A program made the translations under genes and the position numbers. Below are positions 11,776-23,828 of a stretch of DNA of 64,000 nucleotides, piece after piece. How positions within the stretch are numbered: position 1 is the stretch's first letter; every line of letters begins with the position of its first letter. This stretch comes from Clitoria ternatea (Eukaryota > Streptophyta > Magnoliopsida > Fabales > Fabaceae): assembly GCA_037962975.1 (NCBI GenBank), contig CM075670.1, positions 231,192,242 to 231,256,241 of the forward strand. Reading direction: 5' to 3'. The notes below the pieces were generated by a model that worked only from the letters and a program-made list of their open reading frames with translations, did not search any database and was not told where the DNA came from.

Positions 11776-13467
11776 GGTATGGTTGTAGTTATATATCATT
11801 CATCATATTTATAAATTGATTCTTGTTTGCTAAAGTTAGTTTATTATACTCACAAATTATATTTTTGTTTTTTTGAACAGATACCTATGGCTGACCAGGA
11901 TTCACATGCGAGATCTGACTCACAGGGCACAGATTCCTCAGTTAGGAGGAGAGGTGTTACCCGAATGACCAGTGTTACACTTAGGCGCCATCAGGGTCAG
12001 AGGACCCATGTTGACATTGATATTTGCATGGGGAGGACTTCGGGACCTAATGCCGCCAAGTTTCAGAGTTACTTAGGTGTCTTGGCACGGTCGAAGGTGT
12101 CCATCATTATCCCTGATTGGGATAGTGTTGAGGAGGTCGTGAAGAATACAATTTGGGCTGATATTCTTGTAAGTACATTTATCTGCACATTTATTTTTTA
12201 CTTGTATCGTAATTTGTTATGTGTAATAAACTCATCCTTTTTTATCTGGCACTTGTAGGATGCTTGGGATATTCCTGCAGTTAATACACTGTGTAGGAAG
12301 ATCATGTCTGAGATCGCTGACCGATGGAGGACATTCAAGAGCAAGCTGACCTCCACGTATATATTAATTTTAAAATTACATGTTTAAAATCATCATGTTT
12401 TATGTTATCAATTACTTCAAATATTTTGAATTTTAGGTATATCTACGGGGAGAAGCAGGGTGAGTTTCCTGGAGACAGATACACATCCATAGATCAGCAG
12501 ACTTGGGATGCGTTTGTGGCATCCAGGCACACGGACAACTTTATTGTATGTATCTTTTACTAATTATGTTTTTATAGTTATCGGAGAATGTATAACATAT
12601 AAATGTCTTTGAATTGTTTTTGATGCAGGCCAGACGTATGAAAGCACGGGAAATTCAGGGGAAAAATGACTGCCCTCATAGGTTGTCACGTGGGGGTTAC
12701 CGATTGTTAGAGGATCGGATGCTGGAGGAGAAAGCTACCCAACGCCAGGGTAGCCACCCTGACACTACTATTGTGGATCCCCCCTCCCCACCCATACACC
12801 ATGAAAAATGGAAGCGTGCAGGGACAAAAAAGAGTGGTCAGTACACTTCATCACATGTTGAGGAGGTTGTCTCACGGATTGTAAGTACAAAGCTTCTTTA
12901 AAGGTTTTATGATTCTTGGTAATTGTTTTATAGTTACTAACAACACTAATCACTGAGTTTTGGTTACAGGATTCCTTGGTTGAGCAATCGACCCAAGGGT
13001 CTTTTGTGTCGCATGGTAGGGATGATATATTGACCACCGCCATCGGTCGACCAGAGCACCCTGGACGAGTACGTGCAGCTGGTCGAGGTCATGGTACGTT
13101 TATATTAATAGTTTTAGAATCTTTATAATAACATTATTATTTGTAATTATTTTTTGTCTGTAGGCCTCCGAAGCTATTTTGGTCGTCCCACCACCCCTTC
13201 CCAATCCATATCTGATTTGGAGAAGACCTTTGAGGACAAGGTTGCCACAGTGAAGGCAAAGGCAAAGGAGGAGATGCAGAGGCTGCTTCAAGAGGAAATG
13301 GCACGGTTTTGGAGTGAGATGATGGCATCATTCAGTCAACAACATCAACCTACACCACCGGTGGTGGACCCACAGGTTATATTGTACATTATTTAATTGA
13401 ATTACTTGTGATTTGCTATCATTATTTCTTGAATAACTTCAAAATCGTTGTGTAAATATATAGATTA

Positions 13468-15911
13468 TGTAACGTCCTAGGTTATTTTACATTTATTTTT
13501 ATTTAATTAATTAAATCTTACAATAAATTTTTCCCCTTCTTGATAATTAATCGAGATTTAGTGAAATAGCATTTATTTTTACTAACTTATTCAAATGACA
13601 AACAGTGGCAGTTAAATTAAATACATGAAATTTAGAAAAGAGGAATAATTTAACTAAGCGCAACAAAAGGGGAAAAGGGAATCAGGGGCCTCCCGCTTGA
13701 GCGAGGCCCCAAATTCGCTTAAGCGAGATTCTGAACTCTCGCTTGAGTGAAGTTTCTATTCGCTTGAGCGAATACTTTTCACAAATCTGAGTGGACAAAA
13801 CACACAAACGGACTCTCGAAAGATCTCACCCTAAAAATGATTCTGTTAACCAACGAGTTGTCATAGCAACCATGAGAGCATATAAATAGGCAGTGATGTA
13901 TTTTAAAATATAGATTTGTATCCGATCCAGTCTTAGTTAACACACAGCTAATGATAACGCTCAGAAAGTTCCTATACACACATATAACTCTACAGAGTCA
14001 CTCAAAGTCACTCGGGCCCTGGCACCGATCTCCCCCTTGGCGCGACTCCATGGCTCCTTCCCCCTCCCTGTCACTGGTTACTAAAAAAAGGCAAGGGTGA
14101 GTGTTTGGCATTGTAATTAATATAGAATGGAATTTAACAATATACATACATATTTACATATACATTAAGCATCATTCGAAAGTAAGCACAGTTTACTCAA
14201 CAAATGTATCATTTATAACCATCAAAGGGTCAGCTCATACTTAATAAGATATCAACTTTTCACTCGGAAATCTATCAAATCGCACACAGAAACATAGCAT
14301 ATTACATACAATAACTATATTAACCCAACCAAGCAATTCCATCACATTCATCACAATCACCACTGACTCTCATACAATCTGACTCCTAGTATCCGGATAC
14401 TAAAGGATTGGCCTTCAGCTGGGAGTCCTACTTGACACCCCGTGAACCTTGCTTGGTTCACCGAGTCCTGCTTGACTCTCCACCTCGACCACTGGGTCCT
14501 ACTTGACCACTGGGTAGCTCAACTGGGCACGAAAACCACGGGAGCTGGAAATGAGGGGCTATCATATACCGTCGGCCATCCCACACCACATAGTCATTCA
14601 ACAATTTACCTTTCACATAATAATATCAATTCCTCATCACTCGGGTAGCCTGGTTGCTAACCCGGCGTCACATAACACTGATCATTTCAACATTAGATAT
14701 CACAAGATCATAACATGATAAACTCAACCACACACCCGATCCTCAACTAATTAATGTACACAGTCACGCATGCACAAGCATAAACACACAACTATGTTTA
14801 GTAACATTTTCCTTAACCTGCTTACACTACCTCAATAACCTGAATAAGAAGCGAGTCCTATTCTAATTAATTATAACCCGAACACCCCCCTTACTTTGGT
14901 TCCACGCTTCGATAATCTGCTCCCTGTGTCGATTCCTTCCTCTGAGCACTGGTTTCGCAGTCTCAGCTCCGTCACTCAGTCTTCCGTTGCTTAACCTACT
15001 ACCTACGGATCATAAAGTACAGTCTGTCACTTCAACGCCCTTAGTTCATAGACCGCATTTGGGCTCACACTCACCAGAGGAGTGGAGAACAGCATCGAAT
15101 ACAGCCATGCATGGCCCTTGACTGCCAAAGAATGAAAGGGATAAGGGAATCACAATTAGAACGGATCAGTAGACTCACCTTGAAGCCTCGATCACAGGAA
15201 TGGGGTTCAATTGAAGTTCAGACACAAATGGAGTCCCTCCCCAGCGCATGCAACTCAGCGTTAAGAGAGGAGAAAACGAAAGAGAAGGGACAGACCAGCA
15301 GCAGAGGTAACTCGTAAATAATGAAGAAGGAAGGAAGAGAATCTCCTTTTATATATAAAGCTCATGGGCAAGATTGTCTTTTCCTTTATTTTATTTGTAT
15401 TCTCACTAAATTTTAATCAATTTCACCATATTAAACTATTTCATAGTTTATCAAATCAACTACACTTATTTATTCCCTCAACGTTTAACTATTCATAATT
15501 CTCTAATACTTCGCAAGAGTATAGGCCCAGTATGAATACCGGCCCACCGGCGTCCTAGCTTAGTGTTCATACCTCGGAAATCCGAGCTACAGCCTGAGAG
15601 GTTAGATATCTCATCCGCGTTCGCCTCTTGGTTACTTACACCCGTTGTTTCAGTCATTATGAGGTTGATCCGGGCTATGACCCCGAGTGAGGCGCTCTCC
15701 TCACATCGGTTAGACCAAACCACCTGGCCCTGCCCGCTCTTCTCCTACACTCCCGATCTTCAACTCTGCCTGCCCGCGCTTCTGAGACCGATCTCGACAC
15801 TGGCTTTCCCGTCTTTGGCTCAGACAGAACAAATACTAAATAAAACTTCTAAAACATTTACTAATATTTCCCATTTCTTATAATTCTCATTAAAACATCA
15901 GGGATGTTACA
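13468..15911 (-). mobile_element. Solo LTR, Gypsy (Tekay-like family), 2.4 kb
   Basis: It runs from TGTAACGTCC to GGGATGTTACA and is flanked by a perfect 5-bp duplication GATTA (13463-13467, 15912-15916). There is no internal coding region, so it arose by LTR-LTR recombination. It is related to the 57147-60652 LTR: both contain CCATGGCTCC, CTGTCACTGGTTACTAAAA, an AGGGTGA.TGTTT.GCAT segment and CTTCAGCTGGGAGTCC. The strand is inferred from that relation, from the shared + strand layout with the full Tekay-like element, and from a minus-strand TATATAAAAGG near 15350. Confidence 0.92.
13690..13775. repeat. TCGCTTRAGCGA palindrome cluster in LTR
   Basis: Four near-palindromic CGCTTGAGCGA/CGCTTAAGCGA units within about 80 bp. 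The same motif recurs at 57377-57432 and, diverged, at 32128-32180 and 39648-39700. Confidence 0.8.
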
Positions 15912-16499
15912 GATTAGGTGGGTGAGAACAAAGGGATCGTGTGCTGCACCTGACGATGATGATGATGACATAAATCTTGGAGACTACTGTCAGTGTGACC
16001 TATTTGTTGATGGAGTGGAAGAGCCAGTTGCCATTGGTTCAGTGTATAACTTAGGCCCTTTGGTTCACCATCAGTCAATGCCTGATGGTGTGTCAAGGGT
16101 CTCGGTTGTACAGGTCCCCGAGGCAGACGCAACTATGCTCATTCCAACTTCTGAGGTACGACTTGTCGGCCAAGCTGTAGGACACTTCCTTATGTGGCCG
16201 ACCAGACTTTTGTAAGATTCTGGTCCCACTACTACAAAAAATGCTTTTATCAGCGGTTCCGCTACCGTTATTGTCAGCGATACAAGCACAGAAAATAAAG
16301 GCGCTGATAATAGCATTAAAAACAACATCAGCGCTTAAACCGTTGACATTGGTATGTATTGTCTGCGGTTGTATTACGGAACCGCTGACAATAGTCCAAC
16401 AATGTCTGCGGTTGTAGTGTGGAACCGCTGACAATAGTTAAAACATTGTCTGTGGTTGTAGTTCGTAACTGCTGACAATAGTGCGGTTAAGGTTTAACC

Positions 16500-17340
16500 A
16501 CATCCAATGTTTAATTTTTTTAATTTCAGTTTTTTGGATTATTAGACCTATATTAAATATTTTTAATAAACAGTTTCAAAACTATAAATATTTTAAAGCA
16601 ATGATATGCAACAACATACTGTCATGTACTCATGTTATGCATAGCAGTAGCTTATATGTTAGATAGTAAAACTAAAACTTGCTCAACCTTATGCCAAGAA
16701 ACAACATAGATGAACATTATCAATTTGTCATTCATCAATAATCATTTTCCCCTATTCATTCTAAACTCAATTTCTGAGTCATATTTTAAATGTTCTACAT
16801 AAAAGTGTACTTGAAGAATTGCGTTCATCATAAACAAAGTGCATAAATGTATTTGAGTATTTGGTTTTAAAAGCGATAGTTCTGACACTGATAAAATATA
16901 TGCACATGTCATGTATTAAGTTATTAAATTTTCAACATTTGAAAATCAACAATTAATATGACATTTTATCCTATAAAGTGCATTTCTACACTTCAAAGGA
17001 GCCTTTTCCTTAAGAAAAAAATAGGCAAGAGTAACAGTGTAATGTAATGTAATAAGTAAAAATATACAAATACAAAAATAACAGTAACAAAGAACAAATA
17101 AAAACCAAATTCTTAAAAGTTTCCCCAACAATTTTTCTGTCTCCCTCTACCTCTAGTGAGAGAACTACTTACTCTCATACCTGACTTCTACCAATCTTCT
17201 TCACACATACACAGATAAAAATTCTTACAAAACAAATACATTCTTCTAGAGTGGAAGCATCTCATACATGAAAAAATTCCATGAATGCAAGAGTACACTA
17301 CAAAAACGGGAAAATGAACCAGAAAATTACCAATCTATAA
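16500..17340. other. Inner CACTA left internal region, no gene recognised
   Basis: AT-rich DNA between the subterminal repeats and the last exon of the captured gene fragment. It probably includes that gene's 3' flank. Confidence 0.5.
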
Positions 17341-17360
17341 GGCCACCCATATGGGACATA

Positions 17361-20233
17361 TCACCTCTTGAACTCTTGTTTAGTTGAAACTGCAGGAACC
17401 ATGGGCAGGTTAGTGTCGTAGGAAGGCAGACATGGTATGACAGAAGACCATGTTTGAGGACGGATAGTCATGATATCTTCATAATCAAAAAATTCCTCCT
17501 CAGTTGAGACAATCTTGTTAGAGAAGGGAATGAATCCAGGGAGTGCTAAGCTGTCTTCTAAAAATTCATAGAAAAGGAATAAAAATAAATTTTCAAGTAA
17601 CATACATTGGAGGGGGTAGTTCAATTTGAAATGAAGAAAACAAATTGAACAGTCACTCTTTCTTGAGATAACCGAACATATCACAACTACATAACCAAAT
17701 AAATCATATACTTCAACCACTAGATTCCAAGTTTTACCATGAAATTATGAAATGAAATTAACTTGAGAATAGTGCTAAAACATAATATAATGAAGTACTA
17801 CTATCTTGATTATCTATTACAAAATACTATAACAATGGCTATATTGCTAATAAAATTATACAAAAATTGACACATTTCAAGTAAAGGAAAATTGAAGAAA
17901 ACTCTAAAATAAATAATTTAAAGAGACTTAGATCTAATGGCCTTTTCAAGACATAGTTTATGACAACATTATGGTCTCATTTGATCCACGTACCTAGGCC
18001 CATGATATTGGAATGACTTTACTTCTTGGAAATTCATTCCACTTGATTTCACGACGATACATATATATTCAACCAAGGTAAGCATAGAGCTTACAACCTA
18101 GTTCAATTTATTGCATGAATCATTCATCTGAGAGCAAACAACTAAAGGTATCATTCAAGGTTAGAGACCTACCTTCTACAAGAGCATTTTCCAGAATAGC
18201 AGGTTGCACACCTTCAATGGCAAGCCAGTGGCATGTAATTGCTATATCAAGGGGTGTTTTTGGTAAAGAAGCTTCAATAACCTACAATTGGCAAAACTAT
18301 AATTTAACAAGGTGATGTGCTCAAAGTTTAAATCCAATTGAGGTGACAATGATTGAGTACTTCCTTACATCTTTTAAATCTATATCCTTGTCATCAATAT
18401 AAAACAAGTCTCTGTGACCAACAGCTCTTTTAAACCATAAAGGACCTCCATATACAAATCCATGTATTGGCTGACATGGGAGAAACAAAAGCATGACAAT
18501 GAGATTGGAGACTAGAACCATGAAATTATGCATTTTTCATGGTAGTTCTAATATACATCATTCTATTTAGAAATAGCAGAATCACAGAGCATTTTAGTCA
18601 AGGCTCTATAACTTTTAAGTCAGCTGACCAGTATGAACAATGGAGATAATTCTTTGAAAGTTTCTGCACACATAGCTATCAAACGTGCCTTTAAATTACA
18701 AAAGGCAAGGGATTATCAACTTGCTTTAAAAGACATGATAATATGAGAACTAGATTAGATAAGCATACACCTTTAAAAGAAAAAAAAATCTATAAAACAT
18801 ACATCCCTTTAGAATTTAAGGTGTGCTTTGGAAGCATAAAAACAATAATGATCTAATCTAACATATATATCTACAAAAAAATACCGAAGATAAAAAATAG
18901 GAAACTGATAAACTATTTTTATTCAAGGGACTCCACTTTTAAAGACAATGTTTTCCTTGTACTAAAATATAATGAAGTGTGAAGAGATTGAATTGATTGA
19001 AACAAACTTGTTTTAATTCAATCACCTATGGATATAAAATGCAGCCATAAAATTTGTAACAATCATGAAGGCTGTGATCCTCTCCTATCTATGCATGTAT
19101 ATAAACAGGGTACAAACTAGAGTTACAGTTAAGGTAAAGCACTGAGTATTTTTTTGGCCAAAAATAAGCGCTCACAGTATAATCAATCACTACCTGTTAG
19201 CCAATGTCATGACTCATAACTATGCAAGAGCTTGAATATTTTCACAAGATGTTTCCCTAGCTTTAACATTGAAATATCCTAAGTAATCTCAATCACATGC
19301 TAGTGGCTATTGACTGATGAGTATCGTATTACTTACTATTCAAAAGAGTATAATAATATTTAATTTTAGAACTTCTTTAACTTGTACTGCTTCACAGTTA
19401 TGCAAAAATAAAAGTTGTACATTGATTTGGTAAATGGTTCCTTCCTAGTAAGCAAAAAAAAATAACTGAATTAAAATTACTCATCCTCTAAAAAGAAAAA
19501 AAACGGATAAGATTGGAAAAAAGGGAAGAAAAAAGAACTCATTGGCAAGACAACTCTATCAAATATGGAAACAGATAAGATAACTAACATTTGTCAACCA
19601 CACCACACACCAAAACTTAAAACATTCCATAAAAAAAGGTGCACCCAGATGACAAACGAACACCCATGGACCTTCTTCCCTAACCTCCCCACACCGATAC
19701 CCATAAACCTATCACCCACCAGGCACCCCCACCACTACCACCACCCACTCCCCGAAGCCCAAACCCAACCTAGAGCCTAAACCATCAGACCCATCCACCC
19801 ACACCCCTCCCCACCCCACCCACCCACACCCAAACCCATACCCTCACCACCGCCATAACCTGAACGGACAATAATCCTGCTCCGATAAAGACCACGACTC
19901 ACAAAAATACAGGAAGATAGATGACCCAACATCCAACAAAAAACAAAAAACCCATAATATCCAACAGCAAATCAGAGAAAATGAAAAAATGGAATCGAAG
20001 GTTACTTGCTCGTATAGAGCTTCTCTTTCATAGAGTTAGATAGTACCACCAATCGAACCAAACCTTCTTCCTTTCCCCAAAAATGAAAGTCCCAATAAGC
20101 AAGGGTTTCCCTGTTTCTGTGAAATCAGTGAAAGGATTGAGGGTGAAACACAGCTGGAACTGGGAAACAAACATATATAAAGTGTGTTTAGTTTAGGGTT
20201 AGTATGAATTTTTGGGTTGAGCCGTGAGCCCAT
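17361..20233 (-). pseudogene. Captured host-like gene fragment (unidentified), several exons with splice sites
   Basis: On the minus strand, a leader with a TATATA stretch near 20170 leads to a short first exon (ATG near 20032, MKEKLYTS, then a GTAACC donor). Further exons are about 18490-18367 (HGFVYGGPLWFKRAVGHRD, YIDDKDIDLKDV, donor GTAAGG), about 18290-18177 (acceptor TAG, VIEASLPKTPLDIAITCHWL, AIEGVQPAILENALVE, donor GTAGGT), and about 17560-17361 (acceptor TTTTAG, LALPGFIPFSNKI, TIRPQTWSSVIPCLPSYD, stop). Clean frames with correctly oriented splice borders look like a cellular gene copied with its introns. I do not recognise the protein. Middle exons may be missing. Confidence 0.55.
18540..20010. 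other. Captured-gene introns or spacer; C-rich tract at 19640-19850
   Basis: No further exon could be supported. A strongly strand-biased CCCACC/ACCACC tract at about 19675-19860 gives an artefactual open frame on the plus strand. Confidence 0.5.
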
Positions 20234-21051
20234 ATGTATTTTCTTTTAAAAAATATGATTTATGAGGTTTGTGTTATATACCTTTTTTCTTATTTGATCT
20301 GATTATAAAAAATTTGTTTGTCCTGGTGGAAAAGCATGGATTCAATTTGCATGAGAAGCATGGTTCAAGCCTTGCTTTTCTCATTTATAGTTTTTATTTA
20401 ATTAAGCACACTAATGTCAGCGGTCCTTTGACAACCAATATCAGCGGTTCTTATTAGAACCACAGACTAAAGTGATTAGAGATTATTGTCAGCGGTTCCG
20501 TTAAAGAACCGCAGATATTAGTGTGAATTGTTCATCAATTTTTGCGGTTCCATTGAAACGCAGACAATACTAGCGCATCCTTTTGACATTTTTGTTGTAG
20601 TGGCCCCAGGTATGCTCCTTACCCTAGCATCAATTATATATCAAGTTAAGGTTTCAATAATCTAAGTCAGATTCTAATTTTTTAACTATTTTAGCAGGGT
20701 GTTGCCCCATCAAAGAAGCCAGAGCCCCCTTGATCCGATCGAATGACTATGGGAGATATCGGTGTTGCTACGTGATTGCACTATCCCAGTCCCATGGGAG
20801 GAATCCGTTTTTGGCCGCCCAAGTTCGTTGCCAGTGTACATTGCACGGCCTGACTTGTGTGAGGTCCTGATGGGGAGGACGATGGTGAACATTTATGTGA
20901 TTCAGTGTTAGGAGCTATAAGTATAATGTTTTTCGTTGAATGATAGTGTTAATTAAAATGTTATTTTTTACAACACTAAACATCTATAAATTTGATTAGG
21001 TTTTTACATAGACTTTGCATAGAGAGGGGTGTCGATGACACTTATGGTTTC

Positions 21052-22604
21052 TGTTAACCCGGCGATGGCGCCTCAACGGTCCGTTTCCACCACCGGGTTT
21101 GTTAATTGGCAAGCGCACCAATCGTTTGTAGTTTTCAAAATTTAGATATCGTTCCACTGGGATTGAAAGTCCAATAACAATAGTAATTTTCTATTTACTA
21201 TGGTAAATGTGGAGGAAATTATAAACAAAAGAATGATTTATATACAGTTTATACAATATTCACAAGATAGCATGGTTGAGTGATTCATAAGATAAAAGAA
21301 AATAAAAATCTATCTAAAAAGATGAGTTGCAATCTAGAATAGGTAAGATACTTGAGATAAACACAGATAAACAAATTATGTTGGAGATTGGATCCCTAAT
21401 CTAGAATAACAATGAGGAACTCAAGACATGCATATTTAATCATCAAGTTTCATGTCATTGCAGCTTAAAATCATTATAACCGATCCCTCGTGATATAAAT
21501 TCTAAGAATTCACCGTAAAGTCCGATCCCTCGTGAGCTTTCTCAGTAAAAACTTGCATTAAGACCAGGCCTTATGGCAACAATGGTTAACAACCCCTATA
21601 GAATTGAGATACCAAGGGTATTCCAACTTTTTACTTTCGTCAAAACAAGTTTCAATACGGCATAAATAATCATTCTTCCGTTTGACATTTACACTAATAA
21701 AACCAGTTTCGATACACATGAAAATCATTCTCCCGTTTAACGTTCATATTAATAAAAGGTTGAGATACTAACATGGACTTGAATCATAAACATGCAGAGG
21801 TCGAATTCACAACATTATACTCAATAGATTAGTTCACCAATTCCAACATAAACAAATTAGTTACACATGGTAAAAGTAAAAACAACACTTACAGAGTTTG
21901 ACATTACGAAGACGATGGAAACTTCACGATACAACGATCATAATACACCGAAACACACTCAAGTATCTAGAAAACTATTCTAGAACTACAACTCACAAAA
22001 GAAGTACTCAAAGTCGAGCACAAGAGAGAAGAGAATGAAATGCTGTGTATGGAATGGGATGATTAGAATGGTGTTGGATGGCCCTATTTATAGGGCTGAG
22101 CAAGGGTGCTGACGCTACGCGTCACACCCCTGACTCAGCCTCCATTAAACACTTGATAATGGCCACTTCAAATTATTAAATTTTGATCATGCCTGGCCAT
22201 ATGGACATGTCTCCACGAGTTTTGGCCTTTCATGGTGAGTGGGGTGGCCCTTGTGGCTGAGTGGAGTGCCCATTATTGGGTCCAAGTGGAGTGGTTGATC
22301 AAAGTGGAGGTGGAGACCACGCAGCACTGACGCTACGCGTGGCTGTGATGCGTAGCGTCAGCATCAAAAATAGCTGTTGAGGCTACGCGTGGGGTGAGGC
22401 TACGCGTCAGCTCCTCCAGTGTAATTTTCTCTTGATTTCTTAACTTTTTCACTGCAAAACTAGAGAAAATTGATCAAGGGCAGATTATTTCCAACAACAT
22501 CCATTTATTGAATTTAAATCCTAATTTTCTAACAAATTAAACTAATTTTTATGATTTTTCTGAAATTTTTATTTAAGCTTTTATTGAAAATTTGAGGACT
22601 AACA
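21052..22604 (-). repeat. Athila-like 3' LTR
   Basis: 1553 bp. A minus-strand TATA box (CTATAAATAG) lies at 22085-22092. Four ACGCGT motifs (22117, 22335, 22385, 22402) lie upstream of the TATA in the sense of transcription. It lacks an 18-bp repeat unit found in the other LTR near 30296. Confidence 0.95.
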
Positions 22605-23828
22605 AATACTCCCAACTTGAGACATTGCTCGTCCTCGAGCAAGAGAGAAAAATAAGAAAATAAAAATTTGAAATCAAATTTTTAAGTTAGTCCAAAAATT
22701 TACCACAAAAAATGATTACACAATTTTAACTATTTTGTAATAATCAAAAACTGATATCAAATATAACAAAGGTTTAATGATAAAATTGTTTACAATAATA
22801 TTCTATTAACAACCAAGCAGAATTTCAGGCTTACCTCACAAGTGTTTATCTCTATGCAATTGGTAACCTGTTTCACTTAATCAATCATAAAATCAAACGA
22901 ATTTAACTTTGTTTGTCATCTAATCAATGGTTATTTATACAGAGTTAATTCGAAAATCACAAGGTCTTTTTACGGGTTGTAATGAGGCTTGGTTTTCAAG
23001 AAGTAATGGTTTTTCTTGGAATTCAAAAACCTGAAATCATAAAAGAGCATTTTCATAATTTTTAGGCTTTTCTCTTGATCCAAACTCTTATTTTCTTTTA
23101 TTGATGAAAAATAAATACCCCCAACTTGATTCTTTTCACTATTTTTGACTTTTCTTTTCCATATTCTATTTTTTTGAAAAGAATCAAGTTGCTCATTTTC
23201 ACTCCCCATTTTTGTAAGAACACTCAAAATATTTTTCATTTATTTCAACTACTCTTTTAATCAATCAAGTATAGGGAATGGTTAAAACAAAATTAGGTTT
23301 TTAAGGGTACCAAAGAATTTTATTTTAGGCTCAAATTGGCTTGCAAGGGATAAAAGACTTTTTACCAAGGTAAGCTGTTTGGCCCAAGGTTTTGTTTCAC
23401 CAATAAATGTGCCTTGATCATTTTCCCGAATTTTCTGTACAACAACACAAATCAGAGATTAAAGCAAAATTAATTCGAATTGAAAATATGTCGATTAAAC
23501 CCTCAAGTGTTTAAAAAGATCTCTCAACTCACTGGGTTATTGAAATTTGCTTGATGGTTAATAAACTTATTGTAATTAAATTTATCAAAATTCCTAAGTT
23601 ATAAAGAAATTGATAATTGATTTTACAAAATTAAGTTTCATTGTGTAAAAACTCTAAGTGTATAAACTAACTAACAAAAATTTGATTGATTTATTAAAAG
23701 AAAATTTTATTTTATTTTATTATTTTTTATTATTATTATTTTTTTTTACAATATAAATAACAAGAAAAGAATGGGTTGCCTCCCATTGAGCGCTAGGTTT
23801 AATGTCTCCAGCCTAACATTCCTGCATT
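22605..23828 (-). other. Athila-like 3' internal region without env
   Basis: 1.2 kb of AT-rich DNA between the integrase stop and the 3' LTR. A purine-rich tract (minus-strand AGTTGGGAGTATT) next to 22605 is the likely polypurine primer. A minus-strand open stretch at 22970-23239 is compositional (Lys-rich) and unlike any env. Confidence 0.6.

Larger units (their letters stand above)
16227..20602. mobile_element. Second, non-autonomous CACTA element carrying captured gene sequence
   Basis: The left end is CACTACTACAAAAAATG; the right end is the complement of CACTACAACAAAAATG. Subterminal copies of GCGGTTC and ACCGCTGACAATAG cluster within about 280 bp of the left end (16240-16500) and 190 bp of the right end (20410-20590). 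The flanks TCC/GCC match at two of three bases, so the duplication has decayed or one end is off by a base. It lies in an intron of the outer CACTA's second gene. No transposase was found; it carries a minus-strand gene fragment instead. Confidence 0.82.

Noticed and set aside
19565..19860. Pro/His-rich plus-strand frame
   Set aside because: A C-rich tract within the inner CACTA; compositional artefact.
22605..23828. Possible env-like gene after Athila-like integrase
   Set aside because: No long frame, signal peptide or membrane segment is present.
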